Positions 1 to 9,478 of a stretch of DNA of 64,000 nt are shown here, piece by piece. The DNA comes from RGIG5299 sp045588575 (lineage in GTDB: Bacteria > Bacillota > Clostridia > Oscillospirales > RGIG5299). The notes under the pieces were generated by a model, which searched no databases, was not told the DNA's origin, and saw only the letters and a program-made list of their open reading frames with translations. The position numbers were made by a program, and so were the translations under genes. Numbering within the stretch: the first letter of the stretch is position 1; each line of letters starts with the position of its first letter. Location: assembly GCA_045588575.1 (NCBI GenBank), contig JAZNEJ010000001.1, forward strand, positions 71,446-135,445, read 5' to 3'.

Positions 1-185
1 CTCTTTACGGCATCGCTTACGGGTGTTTTAAAAAGAACTATTTCTTCTTTTAGTCTTAAAACGTCGGAATATGCTTCTTCGGAAATATTCTGCTTTTTCT
101 TAAGCTTATCGCTTTCAAAAATTCCAAATACGGTAAAACCCAAGGCTATTAAAAGCCCTGCAAAAAATCTAACAAAAAAGCTCAT
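1..185 (-). CDS. spoIIIAB: Stage III sporulation protein AB, N-terminal part (runs off window)
   Basis: Only the first 61 codons are visible, starting at the ATG at 185-183 and running off the left edge. The product begins with a hydrophobic membrane segment (about residues 4-23), then a basic stretch and a coiled-coil-like region with LRLKEEI and FKTPVSDAV, which matches the start of SpoIIIAB. The gene overlaps the end of spoIIIAA by 17 bases, the usual spoIIIA operon arrangement. In the family it is a mother-cell membrane component of the SpoIIIA-SpoIIQ channel linking mother cell and forespore during engulfment. The assignment rests mainly on synteny plus the N-terminal pattern. Confidence 0.8.
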   Translation of the reverse strand, partial: MSFFVRFFAGLLIALGFTVFGIFESDKLKKKQNISEEAYSDVLRLKEEIVLFKTPVSDAVK

Positions 186-1074
186 TTATTCTCACCGTTT
201 CCTTTATTTTGCCTGCGTTTTCAGGCCCGTTAAGAAAAAATATTTTCTTAATTCCCGCCGTTTTTATAAGATTTATTACCGATTTATTTGAAAGAACGTC
301 TTCCCTGCTTGAAGCGTGCAAGGTTATTATGACGGGAACGCTTAAACGCACTGCCTCTTTAAGCGATTCTATTTCTTCTTTTTCGCCGACTTCATCGCAA
401 ATTATAATTTCGGGCGAAAGCGTTCTTACCGCGGTTGTTATTCCCAGTGCCTTTGGGTAGCCCGAAAGAATATCGGTGTTTATTCCCAAATCGGTTTCAT
501 TCATTTCAAAGCGCTCGTCTATTAGCGCAACCCTAACGCCGTTATTCGAAAGCTTTTTGGCAAGACTTTTAATAAGCGTTGTTTTTCCGCCGCCCGGCGA
601 AGATGCAATTACAAAGGAAAAAAGTCCTTTAAAATTAAGCTCTTTATAAATTTCATCGGCTGCGTTTTCTATAAATCTTGCCACTCTTATATTAAGGGAC
701 GAAAAATCCTTAACTGCGGTTATTTTACCGTTTTCCAAAACAGCCGTCCCGCAAATGCCTGCGCGATGTCCTCCCTTTAATGAAATAAAGCCCTGCTTTA
801 TTTCTTCATTTCTTGAATAAATTGCATTATTACAAAGAAGAGCTACCGTGTTTTTTATTTTTTCCTTGTCAACGTTTAAAAGACAAGGTTCATCGGGAAC
901 GAGGGTAGATGCTTTAACGTTTTTGCCTTTATAAGTAATCATAACGGGAGAATTGAGGCGTATTCTCACCTCTGATATATCTTTTTTATAATTGGGTGAA
1001 ATTTTTTTAAGCGCAAACTCAATTTCACCCGATAATGCCGAAATTGCTTGGTCAAATTCAGAAAATTCCTTCAT
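169..1074 (-). CDS. spoIIIAA: Stage III sporulation protein AA (ATPase)
   Basis: 301 aa, normal for SpoIIIAA. The protein resembles secretion ATPases: an N-terminal domain with the RIRLNSP region near residue 37, a P-loop ASSPGGGKTTL at about 157-167 and a Walker B segment IIICDEVG at about 223-230, followed by a TLHASS sensor-like stretch. SpoIIIAA is the cytosolic ATPase of the mother-cell SpoIIIA complex that keeps the forespore active during engulfment. The ATG at 1074 has an AAGGAG site 6-7 bases upstream. A sigma-E-like promoter lies directly upstream, fitting mother-cell expression, and spoIIIAB overlaps its 3' end. Confidence 0.95.
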   Translation of the reverse strand: MKEFSEFDQAISALSGEIEFALKKISPNYKKDISEVRIRLNSPVMITYKGKNVKASTLVPDEPCLLNVDKEKIKNTVALLCNNAIYSRNEEIKQGFISLKGGHRAGICGTAVLENGKITAVKDFSSLNIRVARFIENAADEIYKELNFKGLFSFVIASSPGGGKTTLIKSLAKKLSNNGVRVALIDERFEMNETDLGINTDILSGYPKALGITTAVRTLSPEIIICDEVGEKEEIESLKEAVRLSVPVIITLHASSREDVLSNKSVINLIKTAGIKKIFFLNGPENAGKIKETVRINELFC

Positions 1075-1094
1075 TTTATCACTCCTTTTTTATA

Positions 1095-1124
1095 AATGTA
1101 TTAAAGGAACGATTAAAATATAAC
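1095..1124 (-). promoter_or_regulatory. Sigma-E-like promoter of the spoIIIA operon
   Basis: Read on the minus strand there is GTTATATT (1124-1117), a 14-base spacer and AATACATT (1102-1095). Each box differs by one or two bases from the Bacillus sigma-E consensus as I recall it, and the 14-base spacing is typical. It sits about 20 bases before the spoIIIAA start codon. The spoIIIA operon is sigma-E-controlled in Bacillus subtilis. The promoter is packed against the terminator of the upstream operon. Confidence 0.55.
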
Positions 1125-1127
1125 AAA

Positions 1128-1154
1128 ACACACCCCGATATTTTCGGGGTGTGT
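1128..1154 (-). terminator. Terminator of the ABC exporter operon
   Basis: A perfect 10-base stem (ACACACCCCG with CGGGGTGTGT) with a 7-base loop lies just past the stop of the DUF4340 gene. On the minus strand it is followed by a T-rich run. Confidence 0.8.
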
Positions 1155-1170
1155 TTTTATAAATCAAATA

Positions 1171-2607
1171 TTAAGAAATTATATCTCCGTTTATAAGACG
1201 CTTACAGTCGCTTAAAATTTTCTCTACCATTTGGCCCTTAACCGAGAAAAAGCCTTCTCCGTTTACTTCAACGTAATAGTGCTGTAAATCTATTTTGTAA
1301 TAGTCAACTTTAACCGTGGTGCCGTCTTTCTTGTGATAGGTTATTCTGAAAGAACGCTCCGATGCAGGTTTTGTGGCAAGCCCGTTTTGAGTTGCCATAA
1401 AAATTTGAACGTAAAGCTTTCTGAATTCATCGGGAGATATGGGTTTCATGCCGTATTTAACTTCCAACTCGGTTGCGTTATCGTTTGTAACCAAATCGAA
1501 AACGTAGCTATCGGTTTTAGTTTCAAGCGTTAACTTATTAAGCTTGCCGAGTGCAGGAAGCATAAGCATTGTATAGGCGTATTTATCCGCTCCGTCCTCA
1601 ATAAAAGAAAGATTTTCAACAGAAACGGCATAAATAAGAGGAACGTCTTTTTTCATAACGTAATAAACGTTTTTGGCGGCGTCTTTATTACCTATATAAT
1701 AAACCTCATTATCTTTGTTTTTAAGTGTGAGTGTTTTAGGATTATTAAGCCCATATTTTTTCAAGTTGTTTATTGATACGTCATCGGAAACGGTTTGAAT
1801 TGCCGTTGCGCCCGAAAACGCCTTTACAATCTTTTCAATATAAAGCTCGTTTGCATCGTATTTAATGGGCGTTGTAAGCTCATATTGGCTTTTAATGCCT
1901 GCCTCTGCTTTTTTAACTGCGGCTTCGTAATCGGCATCGGAAAGCTTTATAATATCAACGTCGTGAAAATCGGGACGTTTAAGATTAAGACCGTTAAAAT
2001 CTTTAAGCTCAACGTAAGGGAAAATATCAAGCGGATAATAATCCAAGCGCTTTCTCATAAAGTTATAGGCAAGATTTACGCTTATTAGATAAACGTCCTT
2101 TGAATCGGATGTGTTTACGTAAAAGCCGCCCGCGGGAGCCTCGGAGCCTATATAAAGAATTTTTTCGGAATTATCTTTAAGTCTTACCTTAACGGTAACG
2201 GTGGGATTATCTAATCCGTAAACCGAAAGACGTGTTTCATCGGTTGAAACCAGCACGTTACTCGAAAGAGTTGAAATAAAGTTAACCGAAGGTGCGGCAA
2301 CGGTTGCCGAAAGCTCAACGTTTGGATTATCTTCAAACTTAAAGCTTGTTTTTTTATCTTCAGTTATTCTTAAAATAGTTATTTTGCCGTGAGAATTGGT
2401 TATTTCAACGTTTAGAACATCTCCGTTTGAAAAAGAAAAGAAGTTATGCTTTTGCGTGCCCGACGAATTGCTTGAAGTATTTGAGCCGTTTTCATTGGGA
2501 AGTGAATCAAGCATGGGCAAAAGCAAAGAAATTGCAACGCTGAAAGCAACCAAAACAAGCGCTAAAACGATAAGAACAATTTTATTTTTTTTATTAATGG
2601 GAAACAC
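1171..2607 (-). CDS. DUF4340 domain protein of a Gld-type ABC exporter
   Basis: 478 aa. One N-terminal membrane anchor (about residues 10-31), an N/S-rich linker, then a long extracytoplasmic region holding two similar beta-rich units with GLDNPTVTVKV near 130 and GLNNPKTLTLKN near 290, the pattern of DUF4340. It is the last gene of a four-gene operon (ATPase, permease, GldG-like, DUF4340) and starts 3 bases after the GldG-like gene, so co-translation is likely. By family association it is an extracellular accessory of the ABC-2 transporter; the substrate is unknown. No enzymatic motif is visible. Confidence 0.85.
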   Translation of the reverse strand: MFPINKKNKIVLIVLALVLVAFSVAISLLLPMLDSLPNENGSNTSSNSSGTQKHNFFSFSNGDVLNVEITNSHGKITILRITEDKKTSFKFEDNPNVELSATVAAPSVNFISTLSSNVLVSTDETRLSVYGLDNPTVTVKVRLKDNSEKILYIGSEAPAGGFYVNTSDSKDVYLISVNLAYNFMRKRLDYYPLDIFPYVELKDFNGLNLKRPDFHDVDIIKLSDADYEAAVKKAEAGIKSQYELTTPIKYDANELYIEKIVKAFSGATAIQTVSDDVSINNLKKYGLNNPKTLTLKNKDNEVYYIGNKDAAKNVYYVMKKDVPLIYAVSVENLSFIEDGADKYAYTMLMLPALGKLNKLTLETKTDSYVFDLVTNDNATELEVKYGMKPISPDEFRKLYVQIFMATQNGLATKPASERSFRITYHKKDGTTVKVDYYKIDLQHYYVEVNGEGFFSVKGQMVEKILSDCKRLINGDIIS

Positions 2608-2610
2608 TCC

Positions 2611-4209
2611 TTAAAGATGCTTTCTTTTAACGTAAACAAATACGGCGGCAGCGGCAAAGGAAACGATGGGAAGAACTATGAGAACAATTCCTATTGTAAA
2701 CCAATCGTTTCTGGTTATGCTAAAGCCCACCGGACTTAAATCTCTTTGAGGAACGCTGAGCTCAATGGCATCGTCGCCTATTGTTGCGTTTATAAGCTGT
2801 TTTAAATATTCGGCATTCTGATAGGTTGAGCTTCTCATAAAGCTTTCTGCCGCAAAGGTGCTGCTGCCTATTACCGCAACGTTACCCGTATAATATTCCT
2901 GCTCGTTTGCATCGAAAAAGGTTCTCGTTGCAAGCGCACCCAATATTCTTTCTCCCTTTTTATCGGTTGCCGAGTTAAAGGTGAAATCTGCCTTATCGTC
3001 GTTGGTTATGGGTTTGGTGTAGGCCTCTGCGGTTGTTCCCAAAATTGACTCAGCGGTTATGGTGGAAATGTTATCGCCGTCGGAGGTTTCCAAAAGCTCA
3101 AAGCTCTTGGGGAAGCCAACCTGAAGCTGCATTCCCATAACAACCGTTTTCTTTAAATCTTTACCTATGGTTTCATGGGGGAAGGTGGCGTTTAAAACGG
3201 GCATTCTCTGAGTTACACCGCCCGAGGTGTAGCTGTAAAGACCGGAGCCTTCGGTTGAAAGGTCTATAACGTATTCGTCAACGGGAACAATGCAGTATTC
3301 TCTTAAAAACGCATAAAGGTTGGGAAGCTTGGGAGCGTTATTATCTAAAAATACGTATAAGCTTCTTCCGAGATTGTATTCTCTCATTTCATCGGAATTA
3401 TTCATAAATTCTCTTAACGCCAAAATATCCGATTCAGAGAAGTCTTCAATGGGGTTATAAATAACCAAAGCCGCTGTTTTGGAAGAAAATGCATTATTTT
3501 GGCCTAACGTTACGGTGTTAACGTTAAAGCCGTTAAGCTTGAAAAATTCTTCGAAATATTCGTTCTTGCTTTCCTTATGTCCGGTTAAGAAATGAATATC
3601 TCTTATATCTTCCTTGCAAACGTAGATAATTGCGGAAGTTATTGATTTTTCGGCATTAAAGCCCGCAACCGATTTTCCGTCATCGCTGAAAACCACTATA
3701 TCGTCAAGCCCTATTGCCTTTCCTCTTTTGGTTTCCTCACAGTAAACCACTGCGATAACGCTATCGGTTAAGGTTACGTTCATTTTTTGATAAACGTCGG
3801 GATTTGTAACGGAATCGACGTAATTCATAGTTATATTATTGCTTTGCTTTGGATAGTTTTCAAAAAGCTCGGTAATATAACCTTCTTTGTAATAGGTTGA
3901 ACCGTAATATTGCGTGAAGATTTTTTCTATATCTTCAATCTTTTTGGCTAAAACTATTTCAACCTTTTTATCGGTTTGCTTTAAATATTCCTCGGTATCG
4001 AGCGAAAGATTATAAATGCTTTCACCCGTTGCGTCGAATTTTAAAGGAAATCTTGCCGTGAGAATGTTTAAGGCAATGTTAGCCAAAATAACCGCAACAA
4101 TGAAAATTACCGTTATTGCAACCGAAACGGTGCCGATTTTAAATTTTCTCATTTTAAGAGCTTTTTGCTCGGGAGTTAAATTTTCGTTTCCAAAATTAAA
4201 AATCTTCAT
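2611..4209 (-). CDS. gldG: GldG-family auxiliary component of ABC exporter
   Basis: 532 aa. An N-terminal membrane helix (about 28-55) is followed by a large extracytoplasmic domain containing KFDATGESIYNLS near residue 58, typical of GldG proteins, and by a C-terminal membrane helix (about 503-525) with a basic end (VKRKHL). GldG proteins accompany GldA/GldF-type ABC transporters; they are known from Bacteroidetes gliding motility but are widespread in Clostridia, where the exported substrate is not known. The start at 4209 lies 15 bases after the permease stop. The gldG symbol indicates family, not a gliding function. Confidence 0.85.
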   Translation of the reverse strand: MKIFNFGNENLTPEQKALKMRKFKIGTVSVAITVIFIVAVILANIALNILTARFPLKFDATGESIYNLSLDTEEYLKQTDKKVEIVLAKKIEDIEKIFTQYYGSTYYKEGYITELFENYPKQSNNITMNYVDSVTNPDVYQKMNVTLTDSVIAVVYCEETKRGKAIGLDDIVVFSDDGKSVAGFNAEKSITSAIIYVCKEDIRDIHFLTGHKESKNEYFEEFFKLNGFNVNTVTLGQNNAFSSKTAALVIYNPIEDFSESDILALREFMNNSDEMREYNLGRSLYVFLDNNAPKLPNLYAFLREYCIVPVDEYVIDLSTEGSGLYSYTSGGVTQRMPVLNATFPHETIGKDLKKTVVMGMQLQVGFPKSFELLETSDGDNISTITAESILGTTAEAYTKPITNDDKADFTFNSATDKKGERILGALATRTFFDANEQEYYTGNVAVIGSSTFAAESFMRSSTYQNAEYLKQLINATIGDDAIELSVPQRDLSPVGFSITRNDWFTIGIVLIVLPIVSFAAAAVFVYVKRKHL

Positions 4210-4224
4210 ACTTTTCCCTCCCGA

Positions 4225-4950
4225 TTAAGCCCATCTGCGTTTTTCCAACACTCTCATTGTGAGGAAAAGGAAAACGGCGGTAACGCTTAAATAATAGAAA
4301 ACCGTTGAAATATTAACGAGGCCGTAAGCAAACTCGTAATAGCGCTCGAATATCGGCACAACGTAAATTATTGCGGTTATAACGGTTCTCCAAAAGGTAT
4401 TTATTGCTGTTATTGTTGAAACAATCATAGAAATTATACTGCTCGAAAGCATCAACGCAATAAAGGTTAACAAGGTTATAACCGCAGAAACTATTTGATT
4501 TTGTGTGAGCGACGAAAAGAAGGTGCCAATGGCAATTAACGATGCGCCCAAAAGCAAATAGCCCAAATAACTTGTTAAAATAACGCCAACGTCGGGCTCG
4601 CCTAAAAATCCAACTACGAAAACCACCAAAAGAGTTTCGGCAAGGCAAAGGCAATAAACGGCAAATGCCGCTAAAAATTTGCCCATTACTATTTCGAAAA
4701 GGCTTACCGGCGAGGTTAAAAGAAGCTGCTCGGTTTTTGTTTTTCGTTCTTCCGAAAAGGTTTTCATAGATAAAATGGCTACTACCAACGCAACGAACAT
4801 AATAAGTCCGTTAAAATATGCGGTAAGGTCGCTCGAGACTACGTAAAAAAGATAGCTTACGCCCGAAAGCGCGCCGAAAACGCAAAGGATTATATAACCC
4901 ATGGGAGAAAGAAACCATGAACGGAATTCTTTTTTAAATATTGCGCTCAT
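4225..4950 (-). CDS. ABC-2 type permease (GldF-like)
   Basis: 241 aa with six hydrophobic segments and an N-terminal amphipathic stretch (MSAIFKKEFRSWFLSPMGYI), the classical opening of ABC-2 permeases of the GldF/NosY group. The motif SEERKTKTEQLLLTSPVS near 67-84 is the conserved cytoplasmic coupling loop. It overlaps the ATPase gene by one base (stop/start TAATG), so the two are translationally coupled. It forms the membrane channel of the four-gene exporter. Confidence 0.9.
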   Translation of the reverse strand: MSAIFKKEFRSWFLSPMGYIILCVFGALSGVSYLFYVVSSDLTAYFNGLIMFVALVVAILSMKTFSEERKTKTEQLLLTSPVSLFEIVMGKFLAAFAVYCLCLAETLLVVFVVGFLGEPDVGVILTSYLGYLLLGASLIAIGTFFSSLTQNQIVSAVITLLTFIALMLSSSIISMIVSTITAINTFWRTVITAIIYVVPIFERYYEFAYGLVNISTVFYYLSVTAVFLFLTMRVLEKRRWA

Positions 4951-5906
4951 TATTTTTTACCTCCCAATTTATTGTTAGGACTTTCAACAAGTCTTACAAA
5001 TGCGTCTTCCAAGGTTGCATCGAGCGGCTTAATGCCTATAAGCGGCCAATTTTTCTTTGCAAGCTCATTAAAGAGAATTCTTCTTACATCTACATCCGGC
5101 TCGGATTCTATTAAGAAATCAACCGCATCTTTTTCTATTTTTGTGGTTTCCTCGCAATAGCGTATGCCGTTTATGCTCTTTAAAAGTTTTTTAACCTCGC
5201 TAAGCGGGCCTGCAATTCGAACAGAAAGACGGTTTGCAATGTTGTTTTGGTTAGAAAGGTCATCGGGCGTGCCGTCGGCAATGAGCTTGCCGTCAACCAT
5301 AACCAAAAGTCTTTCGCATACCGCTTGAACCTCGGAAAGAATATGCGAGCTCAAAATAACCGTTCTGCTTTTTCCGAGCTTCTTTATAAGTGTTCTTATT
5401 TCAATTATTTCCTTGGGGTCAAGACCTACCGTGGGCTCGTCGAGAATTAAAATGGGCGGATTTCCTATGAGCGCCGCCGCAAAGCCCACTCTCTGCTTAT
5501 AACCTTTTGAAAGGTTGCCTATCATTCGCTGATAAACGTCCTTTATTTTTACAACCTCCATTATTTCGGCAAGATGCTTATTTTTGGGAAGCTTGCACTT
5601 TTTAAGGTCGTAAACGAAATCGAGATATTCCTTAACGGTCATATCCATATAAACGGGAGGTTGCTCGGGAAGATAGCCTATTTGCTTTTTACACTCGTTT
5701 TCATGGTCGTAGATGTCAAAGCCATTAAACTTTGCAGTTCCCGAAGTGGGTGAAAGATAACCCGTTAAAATATTCATTGTTGTTGTTTTTCCCGCACCGT
5801 TGGGGCCTAAAAAGCCCACGATTTCACCGTCGGGTATGGTAAAGCTCACGTCGTTAACGGCAATCTTCGCTCCGTAACGCTTTGTGAGATGGCTAACCTC
5901 TATCAT
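4950..5906 (-). CDS. ABC transporter ATP-binding protein (GldA/CcmA-like)
   Basis: 318 aa. Walker A GPNGAGKTT at 34-42, Q-loop region YLPEQPPVY near 78-86, signature LSKGYKQR at about 132-139, Walker B ILILDEPT at 152-159 and the H-switch region SSHIL. The last 90 residues form the extra domain seen in ABC-2 exporter ATPases. It is first of the four-gene exporter operon and begins 27 bases after aspS, so read-through from hisS-aspS is possible; no separate promoter was recognised in the gap. Confidence 0.93.
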   Translation of the reverse strand: MIEVSHLTKRYGAKIAVNDVSFTIPDGEIVGFLGPNGAGKTTTMNILTGYLSPTSGTAKFNGFDIYDHENECKKQIGYLPEQPPVYMDMTVKEYLDFVYDLKKCKLPKNKHLAEIMEVVKIKDVYQRMIGNLSKGYKQRVGFAAALIGNPPILILDEPTVGLDPKEIIEIRTLIKKLGKSRTVILSSHILSEVQAVCERLLVMVDGKLIADGTPDDLSNQNNIANRLSVRIAGPLSEVKKLLKSINGIRYCEETTKIEKDAVDFLIESEPDVDVRRILFNELAKKNWPLIGIKPLDATLEDAFVRLVESPNNKLGGKK

Positions 5907-5933
5907 TATTGGCTCAATCCTTTCGTTTTGGGA

Positions 5934-7718
5934 TTAGTCTTCTTTTTCCTCAATTTTTGTAATTCCAAGTTCAATAAGGCTCTTTTCGGGAACTGCCGAG
6001 GGAGCTTCAGTCATAAGCTCGGACGCATTTTGAACCTTGGGGAATGCAATAACGTCTCTTATCGAGGGTTTATCGGCAAGGAGCATAACAAGACGGTCAA
6101 GTCCGTATGCCATTCCGCCGTGAGGGGGTGCTCCATAAGTAAATGCATTTAAGAGATAGCCGAATTTTTCCTCGGCCTCCTCCTTAGAAATGCCAATAGC
6201 TCTGAACATTCTGTTCTGAAGCTCGTGATTGAAAATTCTTATTGAGCCGCCGCCGACCTCAACACCGTTTAAAATAATATCGTAGGCCTTTGCTCTTACC
6301 TTATCGGGAGCCGATTCGATAAACTCGGCATCTTCGTCCATGGGAGAGGTAAAGGGGTGATGCATTGCAATATATCTGCCCTCTTCATCGTCGTATTCGA
6401 AAAGCGGGAATTCGGTTACCCATAAAAGCTTATAATCGTCTTTTTTGATTATATTAAGGCGCTTTGCAATTTCATAGCGAAGTGCACCGAGAGATGCAAA
6501 AACGGTTTTGGGAGTATCTGCAACTATTAAAACGAGGTCGTTATCCTTAACGTCAAACGCTTTTAAAATACTCTCTTTTTCTTCCTCGGTTATGAATTTT
6601 GCAAAGGAGCTGCTTATTTCGCCGTTAACCTTTTTAAGCCATGCAACGCCCTTTGCCCGATAGGTTTTTGCAAATTCGGTTAACGAATCTATTTCTTTTC
6701 TGGAAATTTTATCGGCATAGCCGTTTATGTTAATACCTCTTACGGTGCCTTTATTGGCTACCGTTTCGTTAAACACCTTAAAGGAAGAATTTCTTGCAAT
6801 TTCGGTTATATCTTTTAACTCAAAGCCGAAACGAAGGTCGGGCTTATCGGAGCCGAAGCGATTCATCGCCTCTTTATAAGGCATTCTCAAAAGAGGAGTT
6901 TCAATATCTACTCCCAAGGTTTTCTTGAACAAAAGCTTTATAAAACCTTCGTTAACCGAAATAACGTCGTCAACGTCAACGAAGCTCATTTCAAGGTCTA
7001 TTTGAGTAAACTCGGGCTGACGGTCTGCTCTTAAATCTTCATCTCTGAAGCAGCGCGCAATTTGGAAATATCTGTCGTAACCCGCAACCATTAAAAGCTG
7101 CTTATAAAGCTGGGGCGACTGCGGAAGAGCATAGAACGAGCCGTGATGTATTCTGCTGGGAACCAAATAGTCTCTTGCGCCCTCGGGTGTGCTTTTGCAA
7201 AGAATGGGAGTTTCTATTTCCAAAAAGCCGTTTTCATCGTAATAGTCTCTTGCGAGCTTGGAAATTCTGTGGCGAAGCACAATAGCGTCTTTAAGCTCGG
7301 TTCTGCGAAGGTCTAAGAAACGGTATTTGAGTCTTAACTCCTCGTTTGCGTTGCAGTTTCCGGTTATTTCAAAGGGAGTTGTTTCAGCCTTTGAAAGAAT
7401 TTTAATTCCGTCTGCCAAAACCTCTATGGCACCCGTTGCCATTTTTGTATTTTCATCGGTGCCTCTTGCTCTTACAACGCCGGAAACGGTTATAACGTAT
7501 TCACTTCTTACGCTGTTTGCTTCTTCGAAAAGCTTTGCGTCAACGGTATCGTCAAAGGTTATTTGAGAAACGCCCGAAACATCGCGAAGGTCAATAAACA
7601 AAAGGCTTCCCAAGTTACGTCTTTTGGCAACCCAGCCGCAAAGAACAACTTTTTTTCCTATATCTTCTTTTCTTAAATTACCGCATTTGTCGGTTCTTTG
7701 GGTATATTTCAATTCCAT
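5934..7718 (-). CDS. aspS: Aspartyl-tRNA synthetase
   Basis: 594 aa, standard bacterial length. An N-terminal OB-fold anticodon domain ([19 protein letters not shown]) is followed by the class II core: motif 1 around [10 protein letters not shown], motif 2 [16 protein letters not shown] near 217-232 and motif 3 [10 protein letters not shown] near the C-terminus, plus the bacterial GAD insertion. Charges tRNA-Asp (or tRNA-Asx; discrimination cannot be read by eye). It follows hisS by 2 bases, the conserved Firmicutes hisS-aspS pair. Confidence 0.97.
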   Translation of the reverse strand: MELKYTQRTDKCGNLRKEDIGKKVVLCGWVAKRRNLGSLLFIDLRDVSGVSQITFDDTVDAKLFEEANSVRSEYVITVSGVVRARGTDENTKMATGAIEVLADGIKILSKAETTPFEITGNCNANEELRLKYRFLDLRRTELKDAIVLRHRISKLARDYYDENGFLEIETPILCKSTPEGARDYLVPSRIHHGSFYALPQSPQLYKQLLMVAGYDRYFQIARCFRDEDLRADRQPEFTQIDLEMSFVDVDDVISVNEGFIKLLFKKTLGVDIETPLLRMPYKEAMNRFGSDKPDLRFGFELKDITEIARNSSFKVFNETVANKGTVRGININGYADKISRKEIDSLTEFAKTYRAKGVAWLKKVNGEISSSFAKFITEEEKESILKAFDVKDNDLVLIVADTPKTVFASLGALRYEIAKRLNIIKKDDYKLLWVTEFPLFEYDDEEGRYIAMHHPFTSPMDEDAEFIESAPDKVRAKAYDIILNGVEVGGGSIRIFNHELQNRMFRAIGISKEEAEEKFGYLLNAFTYGAPPHGGMAYGLDRLVMLLADKPSIRDVIAFPKVQNASELMTEAPSAVPEKSLIELGITKIEEKED

Positions 7719-7720
7719 TT

Positions 7721-8989
7721 TTATTCCCGTCCTTTAATGAGGCTTTCATAAATTTCGTCAAAAGAAACCTCTTTTGTTTCGCCCGTGAGCATATTTTTGA
7801 GCTTAGCCGTTTTCGTTTCTATTTCGTTATCTCCGATAACGGTTGTAAAGCGATAACGGTTTTTATCGGCATATCTCATTTGAGCCTTTAAGCCTTTATT
7901 GCAAATATCAAACTCTGCCGACAAGCCTTTTCTTCTTAAATCGGTAACGAGCTTTAAGGCACAATCTAATCCTTTTTCGCCCATATTCGCAACGAAAATA
8001 TCTTTATAATCGGATGCTTCGGGGAAAAGGCCCTGCTTTTCCATAACCATTATTATTCTTTCAATGCCCATTCCGAAGCCGAGGCCCGCAATTTCTTCGC
8101 CGCCTATTTCAAGGGCAAGACCGTCGTATCTGCCGCCTGCGAGAAGCTGTGCCTGAGAGCCGATTTCTTTGCTTGAAAATTCAAAAACTATGCCGTTATA
8201 ATAATCTAAGCCTCTTACGATTCTATCGTCAACCACGTAGTTTATTTCGGTTAAATCGAGTTTTTCTTTTAAGCTTTCGAAATCCGATTTGCAACCCTCG
8301 CAAAGATAATCTAAAATTGAGGGAGCGTTTTTATTAACCGATTTGCAAATTTCCGATTTGCAATCTAAAATTCTTAACGGATTTTTTTCAAGCCTTGAAA
8401 GGCAGGTTTCGCAAAGAGTTTCTTTGTAGTCGGAAAAATATTTAACGAGCGCTTCTTTATATTTTGCGCGGCACTCCTTACAGCCGATTGAATTTATTGA
8501 AAGGAGCACGTTTTTAAGACCCAAGCGCGATAAAAGCGTGGCGCCGAGAGAAATAACCTCTAAATCGGCCGCAACGGTTTTTGCCCCGAAAATTTCAACA
8601 CCGAACTGGTGGAATTCTCTGAGTCTTCCCGCCTGAGGCTTTTCATAGCGGAAGCAGGGAATTTCGTAAAAAAGCTTAATCGGCATAACGCCGCCGTAAA
8701 GACCGCTTTCCAAAATAGCTCTTACTGCAGATGCAGTGCCTTCCGGTCTTAACGTTATACTTCTTTGGCCTTTATCTAAAAAAGTATACATTTCCTTTTG
8801 AACGACGTCGGTCGTGCCGCCAACGCCTCTTTCAAAAAGCTCGGTATGTTCAAAAGTGGGGGTTTTTATTTCTTTTAAATTGAAGTCTGCCGCGGTTTTT
8901 CTGCAAACGGAAACCACATAATTCCATTTGTCCGATTCGGGAGGCAAAATATCTGCCGTGCCTCTCGGTGCTTTTGTTATAAGTTCCAT
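7721..8989 (-). CDS. hisS: Histidyl-tRNA synthetase
   Basis: 422 aa. Contains [11 protein letters not shown] (motif 2 loop), [18 protein letters not shown] and the histidine-binding signature RGLDYYNG, so this is a catalytic HisS rather than HisZ (a separate HisZ lies at 40981-42096). A C-terminal anticodon-binding domain is present. A short AAAGGTG site precedes the ATG. It is transcribed with aspS. Only 62 bases separate it from mgsA and they hold a hairpin, so there is no room for a T-box leader. Confidence 0.97.
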   Translation of the reverse strand: MELITKAPRGTADILPPESDKWNYVVSVCRKTAADFNLKEIKTPTFEHTELFERGVGGTTDVVQKEMYTFLDKGQRSITLRPEGTASAVRAILESGLYGGVMPIKLFYEIPCFRYEKPQAGRLREFHQFGVEIFGAKTVAADLEVISLGATLLSRLGLKNVLLSINSIGCKECRAKYKEALVKYFSDYKETLCETCLSRLEKNPLRILDCKSEICKSVNKNAPSILDYLCEGCKSDFESLKEKLDLTEINYVVDDRIVRGLDYYNGIVFEFSSKEIGSQAQLLAGGRYDGLALEIGGEEIAGLGFGMGIERIIMVMEKQGLFPEASDYKDIFVANMGEKGLDCALKLVTDLRRKGLSAEFDICNKGLKAQMRYADKNRYRFTTVIGDNEIETKTAKLKNMLTGETKEVSFDEIYESLIKGRE

Positions 8990-9013
8990 TTTTTCACCTT
9001 TACACTCGCAAAA

Positions 9014-9038
9014 TCCACACCCGTTTTGCAGGTGCGGA
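9014..9038 (-). terminator. Hairpin between mgsA and hisS
   Basis: Arms TCCACACC and GGTGCGGA pair over 8 positions with one wobble. On the minus strand the stem is followed by a short T run (ATTTTG). It could be a weak terminator of the minD-mgsA unit or allow partial read-through into hisS. Confidence 0.5.
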
Positions 9039-9051
9039 CTTTGAAAAATTT

Positions 9052-9456
9052 TTATTTCTTGGGGTTAACAATATCTCTCCAACCGAGGTCGCCTCTTTCG
9101 AGCGCCATAATAATTACCTCTGCCGTGGCAACGTTGGTTGCAACAGGAATGTTATGCATATCGCAAAGACGCAAAAGCGAGGTTTGGTCGGGCTCGGTAA
9201 GGCTGTTTGCAAGCGGGTCGCGGAAATAGAGCAAAACGTCTATTTCGTTATAAGCAATTCTGCCTGCAATCTGCTCGTCGCCGCCGTGGGTTCCGCTTAA
9301 AAACGACTGTATTTTAAGCCCCGTAGCTTCTGAAACAAGCTTTGCGGTTGTTCCGGTAGCACATAAATTATGTCTGCTTAAAACGCCGCAGTAAGCAATA
9401 CAAAACTGAACCATAAGTTCTTTTTTCTTGTCGTTGGCAATAAGAGCGATATTCAT
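9052..9456 (-). CDS. mgsA: Methylglyoxal synthase
   Basis: 134 aa, the usual size. Motifs GTTAKLV near 37-43, SGTHGGDEQIAGRIA near 54-68 (substrate phosphate and catalytic Asp/His region) and LYFRDPLAN near 76-84 match MgsA. It converts dihydroxyacetone phosphate to methylglyoxal plus phosphate, a bypass of lower glycolysis under phosphate limitation. In many Clostridia mgsA sits at the end of the min/rodA division cluster, so its position 22 bases behind the MinD-like gene is conserved context. Confidence 0.96.
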   Translation of the reverse strand: MNIALIANDKKKELMVQFCIAYCGVLSRHNLCATGTTAKLVSEATGLKIQSFLSGTHGGDEQIAGRIAYNEIDVLLYFRDPLANSLTEPDQTSLLRLCDMHNIPVATNVATAEVIIMALERGDLGWRDIVNPKK

Positions 9457-9478
9457 TTATCTCTTTCCTTTCCTGTCA

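Noticed and set aside
8990..9051. T-box leader before hisS
   Set aside because: Only 62 bases, occupied by a simple hairpin; no room for a T-box.
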